From Agromyces bracchium (lineage in GTDB: Bacteria > Actinomycetota > Actinomycetes > Actinomycetales > Microbacteriaceae), in the NCBI RefSeq assembly GCF_009709675.1, contig NZ_WMLB01000042.1, positions 1-64,000 on the forward strand: a stretch of 64,000 nucleotides of DNA. Direction: 5' to 3'. Below, piece after piece: positions 26,443 to 37,599 of the stretch (the stretch's first letter is position 1; the number at the start of each line of letters is the position of its first letter). The translations under genes and the position numbers were made by a program. The notes beneath the pieces were generated by a model. It did not search any database and had not been told where the DNA came from. It saw only the letters and a list, made by a program, of their open reading frames with translations.

Positions 26443-27986
26443 ACCGCCATGTCGAGGTCGCCGACGGCCTTGACCCGGATTCGCGTGGCGTTGCCCGGCA
26501 GGTAGGGGATCGGGACCTCGTCGAAGTCGACGATCGCGACCGATCGGGGTGCGGCGCCCGCGGCGATGGCCTTGTCGACGGCCTCGGCGCGCACCTCGGA
26601 GAGGGCCTCCTCGCGCCGGCCGGGCTCGATGGCGTAGACCTTGTCGATCTCGCCGCCGACCTGCGCGATGGACGCGCCGATCGCGTTCGCCACGGCGTAG
26701 TTCTCGGGCCGGTGCACCTTGCCGAACATCGGGAGCAGCTCGGGCAGGAGGATCGATCCGCCCCCGACCGCGACCACGGGGATCGGCTCGGGCGAGGTGC
26801 GCATGCGGTCGACCGCCTCGGCGACGCGCTCGGCGATGCGCGCGAGCACCTTCGAGACGAGCGCGGGGTCGAGGTGCGCCACCTTCGACGGGTCGCCGAC
26901 CTCGGCGCGGCCTGCGGCGACCGCGATGTCGGTCGCCGTCAGGGTGGAGCCGCCGAAGACGAGGGCCTCAGTGGTGAGCCGGTAGCCGACCGACTCGGGC
27001 CCGACCTCGCCGGTCTCGGGGTCGACGATGCTGCCGCCGCCGATGCCGATCGAGAGCACGTCGGGCATACGGAAGTTCGTGCGGATGCCCGCCACCTTCA
27101 CCTCGTTGGCGGTCTCGCGGGGGAACCCGTTGATGAGCAGGCCGATGTCGGCGGTGGTGCCGCCGACATCGACCACGGCGCACGTCTCGAGTCCGCTCGT
27201 GATGGCGGCGCCCCGCATCGAGTTCGTCGGGCCCGACGCGAACGTCGCCACCGGGTAGAGGCGCACGTAGTCCTCGTCCATCAGCGTGCCGTCGTTCTGG
27301 CTGAGGAAGATCTGCGCGTCGATGCCCTGCTTGCGGACCGCGGCCGTGAGGCCGTCGACGATCTCCGACGCGAGCTCGCGGAGCGCCGCGTTGATGATCG
27401 TCGCGTTCTCGCGCTCGAGCAGGCCGATGCGGCCGATCTCGTGCGAGAGCGAGATCGCGACGTCCGGCCCGAGCTCCTCGGCGATGATGCGCCCCGCCTC
27501 GACCTCGAGGTCGTGGTTGACCGGGCTGAAGACCGATGAGATCGCGACCGAGCGGATGCCGTTGGCCTTCATGTCGGCCGCATGCGCGCGGAGCTCGTCG
27601 GGGTCGAGGGGCGAGATCGGGCGGCCGTCGAACTCGTAGCCGCCGTGCGCGAGGTAGCTCCTCGCGCTGATCGCCTGGGCGAGCGCCTCGGGCCAGTCGA
27701 CGAGCGGCGGGAGCGCCTTCGTCGCAGGCAGCCCGAGCCGCAGGGCCGCGGTGGGGGCCAGCCGCTTGGCCTCCACGAGCGCGTTGATGAAGTGCGTCGT
27801 GCCGATCATCACCGCGTCGATCTGCCCGCCCTCGAACGGGTGCATCGAGCGCAGGTCCTCGATCGCCTGGACGATGCCGGTCGTGACATCCGGTGTGGTC
27901 GAGTGCTTCACGCCTGCGAGGGTGGTGGTGCCGTCCATGAGGACGGCATCGGTGTTGGTGCCGCCGACGTCGATGCCGATGTGCAT
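26439..27986 (-). CDS. Hydantoinase/oxoprolinase family protein (HyuA-like)
   Basis: Encodes 515 aa starting MHIGIDVGGTNTDAVLMDG, the actin-fold phosphate-binding motif of hydantoinase/oxoprolinase A subunits. It continues with IGTTHFINALVEAK, an ENATIINAALRELA central part, DVGGTTADIGLLI and VAVGGGSILLPE. Family members hydrolyse cyclic amides such as N-methylhydantoin or 5-oxoproline, usually with ATP. It is shorter than full 5-oxoprolinases (about 700 aa or more) and no HyuB partner is present; three DUF917 genes follow instead. It is coupled to paralogue 1 and lies 57 nt after the permease. Confidence 0.92.
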   Translation of the reverse strand: MHIGIDVGGTNTDAVLMDGTTTLAGVKHSTTPDVTTGIVQAIEDLRSMHPFEGGQIDAVMIGTTHFINALVEAKRLAPTAALRLGLPATKALPPLVDWPEALAQAISARSYLAHGGYEFDGRPISPLDPDELRAHAADMKANGIRSVAISSVFSPVNHDLEVEAGRIIAEELGPDVAISLSHEIGRIGLLERENATIINAALRELASEIVDGLTAAVRKQGIDAQIFLSQNDGTLMDEDYVRLYPVATFASGPTNSMRGAAITSGLETCAVVDVGGTTADIGLLINGFPRETANEVKVAGIRTNFRMPDVLSIGIGGGSIVDPETGEVGPESVGYRLTTEALVFGGSTLTATDIAVAAGRAEVGDPSKVAHLDPALVSKVLARIAERVAEAVDRMRTSPEPIPVVAVGGGSILLPELLPMFGKVHRPENYAVANAIGASIAQVGGEIDKVYAIEPGRREEALSEVRAEAVDKAIAAGAAPRSVAIVDFDEVPIPYLPGNATRIRVKAVGDLDMAV

Positions 27987-28043
27987 GATGGTGTCGCTTC
28001 CGTTTCGTCTGGTTGGGGTGACCGGGTTCAGCGTGCCGCCGGG

Positions 28044-29450
28044 TCAGCGCGTGGTGGCGGTGGACGTGGAGGTCGCGGTGGCGTCGGCTGCGTCCGCTGC
28101 ACGCGCCGCGTCGGTGCCGCCGTCCGCCGCACCGGATCCCTCGGCCTGGATGGTGCGCGCCGAGCCGATGCCGCGGACCCAGCCGAGCTTGCCGGCGATC
28201 ACGTAGAGCACCATCGACGTGATGAGCGAGAGCACCGGCGGGATGCCCCAGGTGACGAAGTAGCCGACCAGGGCCGAGATCGCCCAGATGATGATCGTCG
28301 CCGGCACGATCCGCGGCGCGGACGCCGGGAGGGAGCCCGCCTCGCGCGTCGCGTCGAGGTCGCCGCGCCAGCGCTTCACGATGAAGTACTCGGCCACCAT
28401 GATGCCCGCGATCGGCGGGAACGCGACGCCGAGGATGATGAGGAACTCGGTGAACTGACCCAGGATGCCGACGGCGGCGAGGATCGATCCGACCACGCCG
28501 AGCACGATCGTGGTGGTCACGCGGTGCAGGTTGCGGTTGAACGCCGTCGAGATGAAGTTCACGAGGCCGAGCGTGGAGGAGTACAGGTTCCAGTCGTTGA
28601 TCTTCAGGGTGCCGGTGATCACGATGATCAGGCCGACGAAGCCGATCGACGAGGTGACGATCGCGACGATGTTGCCGGATGCCGCGGCGTGGGCGAGCAG
28701 GACGCCGGCCAGTCCGATCACGAACTCGCCGAGGGTCACGCCGACGACCGTCTGCTTGACGACATCCGCTCGCGACCGGTTGAAGCGCGTCATGTCGGCG
28801 GTGATGATCGCGCCGACGATGAGCCCGCCGGCGACGATGCCGGTGCCCTGCCACACGGTCATGGTCGGGCCCGGGGCGGGGCCGGTCAGCAGCTCGACGA
28901 TGTCGTGGTTCGCGAGCTCGCTGATGATCGACCAGCCCACGAGGATGAGGAAGAGCGGAACCGTGATGTTCGCGAGCCACTGCATGCCCTTGAAGCCGAA
29001 CGCCACGATCGCGGTCACGGCGAGGCCGAACAGGAGGCTCCAGGCCCAGATGGGCATGACGCCCGGCAGGAGCACGTCGAGCGACTCCGCCGAGATCGCC
29101 GACTGGATGCCGAACCAGCCGATGAGGCTGATGCCGATCGCGAGCCCGACGAGTGATGCGCCGATCTCCCCGAACCCGGTCCAGCGGGCCAGGAGGGCGG
29201 TGTTCAGTCCCTCCTTCTGCCCGATGATGCCGACGATGCACATGATCACCTCGAGGATGATCGACCCGAGCAGGAGGGCGAGGGCGGCTTCGCCGAAGGT
29301 CATGCTGTAGCCGAGGGTGGCGCCGAGCAGGAACTGCGAGAGTGCGGAGACCTGCCCGAAGCGCTGCACTGCGATGCCGAACCAATGCTTCTGTGCGCCG
29401 CGGGTGACGCGCGACAGCGCGAAGTCGTCAGCGTGAACCATGCGAGACAT
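28044..29450 (-). CDS. NCS1-type purine-cytosine permease (CodB-like)
   Basis: Encodes 468 aa. ATG at 29450 (MSRMVHADDFAL) follows AAGGACG. The protein has about 12 hydrophobic segments. Family motifs include WFGIAVQRFGQ near the first helix, GATLGYSMTFGEA, GQKEGLNTALLARWTGFG, FGIQSAISAES and NDWNLYSSTLG. NCS1 carriers import nucleobases, hydantoins or allantoin with protons or sodium. As the first gene of the operon, ahead of the hydantoinase and DUF917 genes, it probably supplies their substrate. An acidic/Ala-Thr-rich cytoplasmic tail of about 40 residues ends the protein. Confidence 0.92.
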   Translation of the reverse strand: MSRMVHADDFALSRVTRGAQKHWFGIAVQRFGQVSALSQFLLGATLGYSMTFGEAALALLLGSIILEVIMCIVGIIGQKEGLNTALLARWTGFGEIGASLVGLAIGISLIGWFGIQSAISAESLDVLLPGVMPIWAWSLLFGLAVTAIVAFGFKGMQWLANITVPLFLILVGWSIISELANHDIVELLTGPAPGPTMTVWQGTGIVAGGLIVGAIITADMTRFNRSRADVVKQTVVGVTLGEFVIGLAGVLLAHAAASGNIVAIVTSSIGFVGLIIVITGTLKINDWNLYSSTLGLVNFISTAFNRNLHRVTTTIVLGVVGSILAAVGILGQFTEFLIILGVAFPPIAGIMVAEYFIVKRWRGDLDATREAGSLPASAPRIVPATIIIWAISALVGYFVTWGIPPVLSLITSMVLYVIAGKLGWVRGIGSARTIQAEGSGAADGGTDAARAADAADATATSTSTATTR

Positions 29451-29678
29451 GAGCGTCCTTCGAGTTTGGGGGGACTGGTTGGACTCAAAGTAGTCACCGC
29501 CCGACCGGGTGACCATGTGCGTTCTGCACTGATCGGGACAAGGATTCAGCGGAACGCACATGCCATTGACTGCGCCTGGGCTGCGCGTGGCGGACACTCC
29601 TTTCCAGCGATGCCGCGCGAAGGTGAACCGGCCTTGCTCGGGATCGACGGCGCGGAGGTGGACGCCCATGGTTCCGGC

Positions 29679-29702
29679 TCATGTGCATGGTCGTGCACTT
29701 GA
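29679..29702. repeat. Family C palindrome, copy 3
   Basis: TCATGTGCAT ... GTGCACTTGA around GGTC, with CCGAAACG on its right (the complement of the CGTTTCG flank seen with the other copies, so this copy is inverted). It lies between the NCS1 permease start and the YciI-like gene, in a 293-bp spacer that otherwise shows no gene. Confidence 0.55.
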
Positions 29703-29743
29703 CCGAAACGCATGACCGCATCCGACGCGGTGCGGTGGTCGGC

Positions 29744-30110
29744 CTACGCCTCCGACTCCCCTTGCAGGGCCCGCACCTCGATCGGGGTCTGCAGGGCCCG
29801 CGAGGCGCGCGTCGCCCACTCCACGGCCGTCGCCTCGTTCGTGGCCTCGATCACCCAGAAGCCGCCGACGTACAGCGGCGCTTCGACGAACGGCTCGTCG
29901 AGCACGCGCGGCTCGGCGCCCGAGGCATCCACGGTCTTCGCCGTCGACGGCGGGTGCAGTCCGCCGGCGAACCGGAACGCGCCAGACTCGACGAGCGCGG
30001 TGTTGAACTCGTCGACCGCGGCCATCACGGCCGCGAGCTCGGCCGGGTCCATGGCCTGCATCGACTCCATCGTCGGCTCGTCGGGGCATGGTCAGGAAGT
30101 ACTGGGTCAT
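29744..30110 (-). pseudogene. YciI/DGPF-family protein with apparent frameshift
   Basis: The gene opens at ATG 30110 with MTQYFLTMP, the typical start of the YciI-like DGPF family, and the remainder (MESMQAMDPAELAAVMAAVDEFN ... VIEATNEATAVEWA ... IEVRAL) continues in another frame to the TAG at 29744. The shift falls in a run of four C on the coding strand (30083-30086). Deleting one C gives TMPDEPTMESMQAMDP, a normal family sequence. It may be a true mutation, a sequencing error in a homopolymer, or a gene that restarts at the internal ATG (30070). The full-length form would be about 121 aa. Confidence 0.75.
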
Positions 30111-30227
30111 CGCTCTGTCCTCTCGTGAGCGGGCGGAGGTCGCCCTCACTTCAGACGTCGAACGACGAGCGGGTCGATCGACATGGTCCCCGACATTTGA
30201 TTCCGGATGCCGCGATCACCGCGCCGA

Positions 30228-30563
30228 TCAGGCGCGGATGCGCTCGACGAGCCTTGCCAACTCGGGGAAGCTGCGCGACACGGTGACCCAAAGCCCGTCG
30301 GCGTCGACGCGGTCGTAGTGGTGCACCACGAAGTCGCGGTTGCGCGCGGCCTGCGACCAGAGTGGGTCACTGAAGCGTGACGGGTCCGCGGAGACCAGGC
30401 GCTTCGCGAGGTCGCCGACGCGATTCGACAGGGCCTCGAACGCCAGGGGGATCGCCGGGTCGCGGCCGAAGTCGTCGCGACCGCGCGCGACCAGCGTCGA
30501 GGCGGTCTCGAGCGTCGCGCTGAGGTCGTCGAGCCAGCGGTCGATGCGGGCGGCCGGCCTCAC
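30228..30563 (-). CDS. hepT: HepT-like HEPN toxin
   Basis: Encodes 111 aa from a GTG whose GTGA overlaps the antitoxin stop. It has a helical HEPN fold ending in the RX4-6H-type catalytic motif ARNRDFVVHHYDRVDADGLW (Arg, then Val-Val-His-His-Tyr). That is the signature of HepT (DUF86) RNase toxins, which are neutralised by AMPylation or di-/tri-adenylylation of the Tyr by the partner MntA nucleotidyltransferase. Length, motif and order after the antitoxin all fit the HepT/MntA family. Confidence 0.88.
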   Translation of the reverse strand: MRPAARIDRWLDDLSATLETASTLVARGRDDFGRDPAIPLAFEALSNRVGDLAKRLVSADPSRFSDPLWSQAARNRDFVVHHYDRVDADGLWVTVSRSFPELARLVERIRA

Positions 30564-31060
30564 AGGTCGACGGCCTCGGCCAGCACGGCACGATCGCGCT
30601 TCGGGTCGAGCGAGCGACGCGACACGACATCCACCGCTCGGTCGAGCAGCGACTCCAGGTCGAGCTCGAATTGGGCGAGATCGAAGAGCGACGCATCGGG
30701 GTCGGGATCGACGAGGAGGTCGACGTCGCTGTCCTCGGTCTCGTCGCCGCGCGCCACCGAGCCGAACACCTGCACGGAGCGGATGCGATTCGCGCGGGCG
30801 AGTCGCTCGATGAGCGGCTTGCGGCGGTGGAGGAGGTCGAGCACGGGTTCCGGTGCGCGCTCGACGGCGGAGGAGGGCGTGCCGAGCGCTGCGAACGGCA
30901 CGAGCACCGCCTCGGGCTTTCGGTGCGACCCGATGACGACCGGGCGCGCTTCCGCGCCACGAGCTCGGAACTCGCGGAGCAGGCCCGAGAGGCCGGCGCG
31001 CGCCACGGCGACCGGCATGACCGGGCTGTCGGCGAGGTCGTCGAGCTGACGTGGGGTCAC
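30560..31060 (-). CDS. mntA: MntA-type nucleotidyltransferase antitoxin with Phd-like N-terminal extension
   Basis: Encodes 166 aa from GTG at 31060. The C-terminal 90 residues are a minimal nucleotidyltransferase with VQVFGSVARGDETEDSDVDLLVD, the GSxxRGxxxxxSDxDL motif that modifies HepT. The first 65 residues (VMPVAVARAGLSGLLREFR, VVIGSHRKPEAVLVPF) resemble a Phd/YefM antitoxin DNA-binding domain, so the gene looks like a fusion of two antitoxin types. A TACAAT -10 box ends six bases before the start codon, implying a leaderless mRNA. The Phd-like part probably binds the TGTACA repeats just upstream. Confidence 0.82.
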   Translation of the reverse strand: MTPRQLDDLADSPVMPVAVARAGLSGLLREFRARGAEARPVVIGSHRKPEAVLVPFAALGTPSSAVERAPEPVLDLLHRRKPLIERLARANRIRSVQVFGSVARGDETEDSDVDLLVDPDPDASLFDLAQFELDLESLLDRAVDVVSRRSLDPKRDRAVLAEAVDL

Positions 31061-31065
31061 GGGTC

Positions 31066-31097
31066 GATTGTAGCCAAAATGTACAGAAATATGTACA
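31066..31097 (-). promoter_or_regulatory. Leaderless promoter and TGTACA operator of mntA-hepT
   Basis: On the minus strand TACAAT (31071-31066) sits six bases before the GTG start. Two TGTACA hexamers (31080-31085 and 31092-31097) separated by GAAATA cover the -35 region. Each hexamer is a palindrome and the pair spans just over one helical turn. This fits negative autoregulation by the antitoxin. Confidence 0.6.
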
Positions 31098-31173
31098 TAT
31101 TGCGACGTGCGCTGAGCGACGCGATACGCGCAGGGACGCGCGGGCGAACACCGTGCCGATCGCCGTCACCCGA

Positions 31174-31202
31174 TGACGATATGTATCGGATCAGATACAC
31201 TA
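31174..31202 (+). promoter_or_regulatory. Leaderless promoter and TGTATC/GATACA operator of the AbiEii-like module
   Basis: TGTATC (31182-31187) and GATACA (31194-31199) form a perfect inverted repeat with a 6-nt spacer. It overlaps a possible -10 TACACT (31196-31201) with TGACGA (31174-31179) as -35. The ATG at 31209 is 7 nt after the -10, so transcript and gene would start together. The HTH partner encoded downstream is the obvious candidate repressor. Confidence 0.55.
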
Positions 31203-31208
31203 ATTCGG

Positions 31209-31955
31209 ATGGACGGCGAAGACCGTAGCAGCGGGTCGCCGGAACTCGCGGACATCCACCCCGACCTTCGGCTCGTCCTCGAGTCGGCGGCCCGACTGCA
31301 GGAACTCGTGCCCGACACTGTGACCGTTCGCGGTTCGGTGGCAGCGCGCTACGCGCGGCATCGCGCTTCGTATGACCACGACCACGTGGTCGCCGATCTG
31401 CGGGACCGCTTCGAGGTGCTGCTCGACGCGCTCGAACGCGAAGGCGGCTTCGTGACGAATCGGCTCGTGCCGGGCAAGATCATCCTCGGTGAACTCGGCG
31501 GAATCGAGACCGGCATCCGCCAATTGATCCGCACCCGACCGCTCGAGACGCAGCGCGTCGATCTGCCGTCCGGCCGGAGCGTCGCGGTGCCGACCCTCGC
31601 GGAGACACTCCGGGTCAAGGGATTCCTCATCGTGCGCCGCAACCAGACTCGCGACTACCTCGACGTCGCCGCGCTCACTGCGCGGTATGGGGTCGACCGC
31701 GCGGCAGACGTACTCGCCGACATCGATGCCTACTACGCGGATGACACGAAGCCCGCGTCGGAACGGCCGGTGCGCGACCAACTCGTGCGTCAACTCGCCG
31801 ATCCCTCACCGCGCGACGCCAGCACGACGCGGCGGCTCGCCGGATACAAAGGCCTGAACCCGCGCTGGCACGACTGGAACGACGTGACGGCAGCATGCCA
31901 GGCGCTCGCTGCCGCCATCACGGTCCGGGCGGGCGACCGATCGGAGGGGGTGTGA
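31209..31955 (+). CDS. AbiEii-like nucleotidyltransferase toxin
   Basis: Encodes 248 aa starting MDGEDRSSGSPELADIHPDL. ATG at 31209 is preferred because a leaderless promoter ends just before it. The nucleotidyltransferase features are TVRGSVAARYARHR, then DHDHVVADLRDRF (the paired acidic residues), GKIILGELGGIETGIRQLIRTRPLE, and TLAETLRVKGFLIVRRNQTRDYLDVAAL, typical of actinobacterial AbiEii/AbiGii-type proteins. Type IV AbiE toxins use such a fold to modify tRNA or related RNA. The toxin-like gene comes first and the HTH gene second, the reverse of classical abiEi-abiEii order. Confidence 0.82.
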   Translation: MDGEDRSSGSPELADIHPDLRLVLESAARLQELVPDTVTVRGSVAARYARHRASYDHDHVVADLRDRFEVLLDALEREGGFVTNRLVPGKIILGELGGIETGIRQLIRTRPLETQRVDLPSGRSVAVPTLAETLRVKGFLIVRRNQTRDYLDVAALTARYGVDRAADVLADIDAYYADDTKPASERPVRDQLVRQLADPSPRDASTTRRLAGYKGLNPRWHDWNDVTAACQALAAAITVRAGDRSEGV

Positions 31956-31956
31956 G

Positions 31957-32394
31957 ATGGCCCTGCGATTCCGCAACCTCGAGGTGACGCCGGAGGACCC
32001 CGTCGACCGGTGGGGTGCCGAAGGCATGCTCGCCGCGATCGACCGCGGCGGCGTGGACGACTGGCGGAAGATCATCCTCGCGATCCGGGTCGCTCCGTAC
32101 GGCCCGGTCGCGGCCGACCTCGAAGAGGCCCTCGAACTGGCCGAGTCCCGAGGTTCGGCGCAGTTGCTCCGAAGCGCTCTCGAGGGGGCCCGTCAGACGC
32201 CCGAGCAGCGCGTCATCGAACGACTCCGCATGCTCGCGTTCGAGACCGACATGAGCCAGGGCGACCTCGCGGCGCGCATCGGCACGAGTCGCACGCGACT
32301 CAACTCGTACCTCTCGGGGGCGGTGATGCCGTCGGCAGCGCTGGTCGAACGAGTCGCCGAGGTCGGTCGCACCCGGCGCAGTGAGCTGGTCTGA
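31957..32394 (+). CDS. HTH (XRE-type) partner of the AbiEii-like protein
   Basis: Encodes 145 aa, with an ATG one base after the toxin stop. The N-terminal 75 residues (MALRFRNLEVTPEDPVDRWG, VDDWRKIILAIRVAPYG) are a conserved partner domain that accompanies this AbiEii subtype. The C-terminal half is an XRE helix-turn-helix (DMSQGDLAARIGTSRTRLNSYLSG). It is the likely antitoxin and autorepressor, acting at the TGTATC/GATACA site upstream of the toxin gene. Confidence 0.82.
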   Translation: MALRFRNLEVTPEDPVDRWGAEGMLAAIDRGGVDDWRKIILAIRVAPYGPVAADLEEALELAESRGSAQLLRSALEGARQTPEQRVIERLRMLAFETDMSQGDLAARIGTSRTRLNSYLSGAVMPSAALVERVAEVGRTRRSELV

Positions 32395-32432
32395 GCGAGC
32401 CTCGCGATTGCGACGCCGGCGGGTCTAGCCTG

Positions 32433-33587
32433 TTGGCCGTGGGGCGGAGGATCGCCCCGGCCGGGATGACAGGCGTCATCGCCGGGGTAGTCGTGGTCGG
32501 AACGGGTGCAGCCACTCTTGGGGCGGCAACCGGAGGGAGCACGTTCGCGCTCGGGGCAGCCCAAGTCGGCGTTCTGGCGGGTGTGCTCACCATCGTCGGT
32601 ACCGTCATCGTGAGGAGGCTCTGGCTCGCGGGAACGATCACGAACAGCGTGGATGCGACCGTAGACCCGGAAGCGGCCGGCATCATCCCGGTCGCGCTCG
32701 TCACCCGGTCCGTCTCGGACTGGTGGGTCGCCGCCACGATCCTCCGAATCGCGGAGCGAGGCATCATCGTCATCCACCACGTGTCCAGCGCGGACATCGG
32801 CGGTGGCCACGACCGGATCAGGTTCGAACTCATCGGAGATCCGACGGCCGTGGAGGCGGCCGCGCTCGCCGGAGACGACGATGCGGCTGTCGCGAGAGCG
32901 CTGTTCGGCCATCGGCTCGCGCACGGCGTCCAGGCTGCCGGTGCGCCGAGCGCGGCGACACGTGCACGTCTTGCGAAGGTCGGGCGATCCGGCGCGCGGG
33001 AGGCCGCGCGCTCGTACGTCGACACGGTGCCGAAGCGATGGCGCAGGGCCCTGTTCGCGCTCGACCTCCTCGCGTTCATCGCCGGCCTGGTGGTACTCTC
33101 ACGTGCGAATCGGCCGGAGGAGGCACTCGTCGCAGCCGCGGCATTGGTGATGGGTTCAGTCGCCTAGTACTGCTGGATCTACGTCGTCCCGCGGTGGGCC
33201 ACGCTGAACAGCGAAGGCCTCCGACTGCGCCAGAATGCGACACCTCGTGCGCTCGCAGTCGCAGACTCCGAGCGTCGGGCCGACGGCAGTCGCGTCCTCC
33301 CGTGGGCGGTGCTGTTCCGATGGCCCGCCGTGATCTCCCGCTTCGCGCGGAACGCGGACGAGGCCGGCACCACTCCCGACTGGTATCGAGCGGATGGCGG
33401 ATTCTCACCGACCACCTTCATCGCGGATGTCGCAACGATCGCGAAGGCATTCCGGATGGCCGGTCCCGACCGTGAGGATACGCTCGCGGTCGAAGCCACC
33501 TCCGCGACGGTGACCGCCGAGCGCGGGTGGAGGTTCGCCGACGGCATCCTCGGCCTCGGTGGCGACGATGGCGACGGTACGAGCTGA
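32433..33587 (+). pseudogene. DUF2207-like membrane protein interrupted by an in-frame TAG
   Basis: The reading frame runs from a TTG/GTG at 32433/32439 (or ATG 32466) to TAG at 33165-33167. It then continues in the same frame (YCWIYVVPRWATLNSEGLRLR ... VLPWAVLFRWPAVISRFARNADEAGTTPDWYRADGG) to TGA at 33587. The whole aligns with the intact protein at 61.7 kb: VDPEAAGIIPVALVTRSVSDWWVAA against VDPETVGLLPVAFVSGSTSNRWLAA, and LPWAVLFRW against LPWAVLFGL. A single nonsense codon therefore splits a protein of about 385 aa. The frame after the stop keeps normal codon bias, so inactivation looks recent, or the stop is read through. Confidence 0.75.
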
Positions 33588-33767
33588 GGTGCGCGTGTGG
33601 TCAGTCGGGACGAGGTGGCCTGTGCGGAACCGAGCACATTCGGACCCCGACCGGGTGGCTGCCCCGCGAGACCACGAGCCCGTTCTCCCGCCGACTCAAG
33701 GGACTCGCGGCACAGGTGTCGTCGGCGTAGCGTGCGCAGCGTGGCGGCATCCGTGTGATCCCGGCGG

Positions 33768-34600
33768 ATGCCGGGGATGGTGGCGCATGAGCGCGGTGAT
33801 GGTGCTGAGCGGGATGGCTCGGGAGGGCCCGATCGTCACGTCGATCGCCGGTTGGCCCACGTTCGTGCCGGCGACGCAACGTATCCGGCTGACCTCCTCC
33901 TCGAATGCACGCGGGATTCGGGCGCGGTCGACCTTCTGCGATCGGCCCAGGAACCGGGCACGCAACTCCTGGGTGCGCTGTTCGCCGGCGTCCCGCGTCG
34001 AGGTGATCGGGTCGAACTCATCCGGACGTCGATGCTCGAGGAGCGACTGGCGGAGTCGTCCGCGCGATGCATGGCGCGGTATCGCGCGGACTTCGGTCGC
34101 GCCGACCCCGCACCTCGAGGTGCGCCGTCGCGCGTCGGCCGCATCCTGACAGTCATCGCGGGCGCGGGCAGCCTCGTCGCGCTCGTGATCGCGATGTTCG
34201 CGGGCGCCGCCGTCGCGGCAGGGGCCGCGACCGGCGTGCTGGTGCTCGCCGTCGTCACAATCGTGGCGGCATCCGTCCCGTACGAGGCGAGTACCGAGTC
34301 ACTGGAACCGCTCAACTCCACCGGGAAGCTGCTTCGCACTCGCGCCGAGTCGATGCGAGGTGCATTGCGATCCGTCGACGTCGCTTCCGTCGCTGACGGC
34401 GAACGACTGCTCCGTGGGCGGTGCTGTTCGACATCGAGGGTCCGATCGTCCGGTTGGGCTCGCTCATCGAGGCGGGCGCTGCGGTGCCGACGTGGTATCT
34501 CTCCGAGGTGCCGGTGACCTCGCATCGCTTCGTGTCGTGCATGAACGATCTCGTCATTCGGATGCGAACCCCGTTCATTCCCGGTCCGATCACCATCTGA
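33768..34600 (+). pseudogene. Degraded DUF2207-like paralogue (N-terminus lost, frameshift)
   Basis: A stretch in one frame (LLGALFAGVPRRGDRVELIR ... ARYRADFGRADP, then two hydrophobic helices and LNSTGKLLRTRAESMRGALRSVDVASVADGERLL) resembles the middle of the intact copy at 61.7 kb. Near 34412 the homology jumps frame to PWAVLFDIEGPIVRLGSLIEAGAAVPTWYLSEV and ends at TGA 34600. No equivalent of the conserved N-terminal VDPExxGLLPVA segment is found upstream. Exact limits are uncertain; 33768 is only where the open frame begins. It lies directly after the other broken paralogue. Confidence 0.65.
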
Positions 34601-34685
34601 TGCTGGGGCCGCGCGAGTGCGTCCGCACCGACGCGGCCCCGAGGCATCCGCTGCCGCTCCGAGACCGGGCTCGGGCTGGCCGCCC

Positions 34686-37085
<2,400 letters not shown>

Positions 37086-37599
37086 GGTGGACTCCCTTTC
37101 GATGTCGTGAGGCGATGGGGCCGGCGGGATCGGTGCCGGTGAATCGAGGTTGCCTCACGGCTCGGGTGCGACTTTGCCAAATCAGGGCGAAAGAATCGCT
37201 GGAATTAACCGATTCGGCCGGAAATGGTCACCTTGATCGGCGGACTGCGTCGAGAACCGATGAATGTTTCGTGCGTATGACGGCGAGGGTGGGCCCGGGC
37301 GCGACTCCGTCCGGCGCCGCGCCTGTCCCGCGGCTCCGCCCGGGCGGCGCGCCGGGCCGCCCCGCGGGCCGCCCCGCCCCGTGCAGGTCCTGCGGCTCCG
37401 CATGGCCCCGCGACGTCCCGGCCGACCGTTGCCGGTTTCGTCATGTGCACGGTCGTGCACATGAGCGAACGCGACACCGTCGGCCGGCCGGCAGCACACT
37501 CGGACTCGCCGCGTCGGAGCAGAGTCGACCGGGCGTGCGCGGGCGCGCCGCGGCATCCGTCATCGCCACCTCATCGGCGCAGGCGGCGACTGCTCGCAC
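37086..37599. other. Intergenic region upstream of ppsA, with a family C repeat
   Basis: This 514-bp spacer separates the divergent-looking ppsA (leftward) start from the leftward DUF1876 stop. It must carry the ppsA promoter, but no convincing -35/-10 pair was seen. The family C palindrome at 37441-37464 is the only clear structure. Frames across it have no recognisable product. Confidence 0.45.
37441..37464. repeat. Family C palindrome, copy 2
   Basis: TCATGTGCAC-GGTC-GTGCACATGA, a perfect 10-bp inverted repeat. The left flank CGTTGCCGGTTTCG matches copy 1 at 21.5 kb. It lies about 355 bp upstream of ppsA. Confidence 0.7.
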
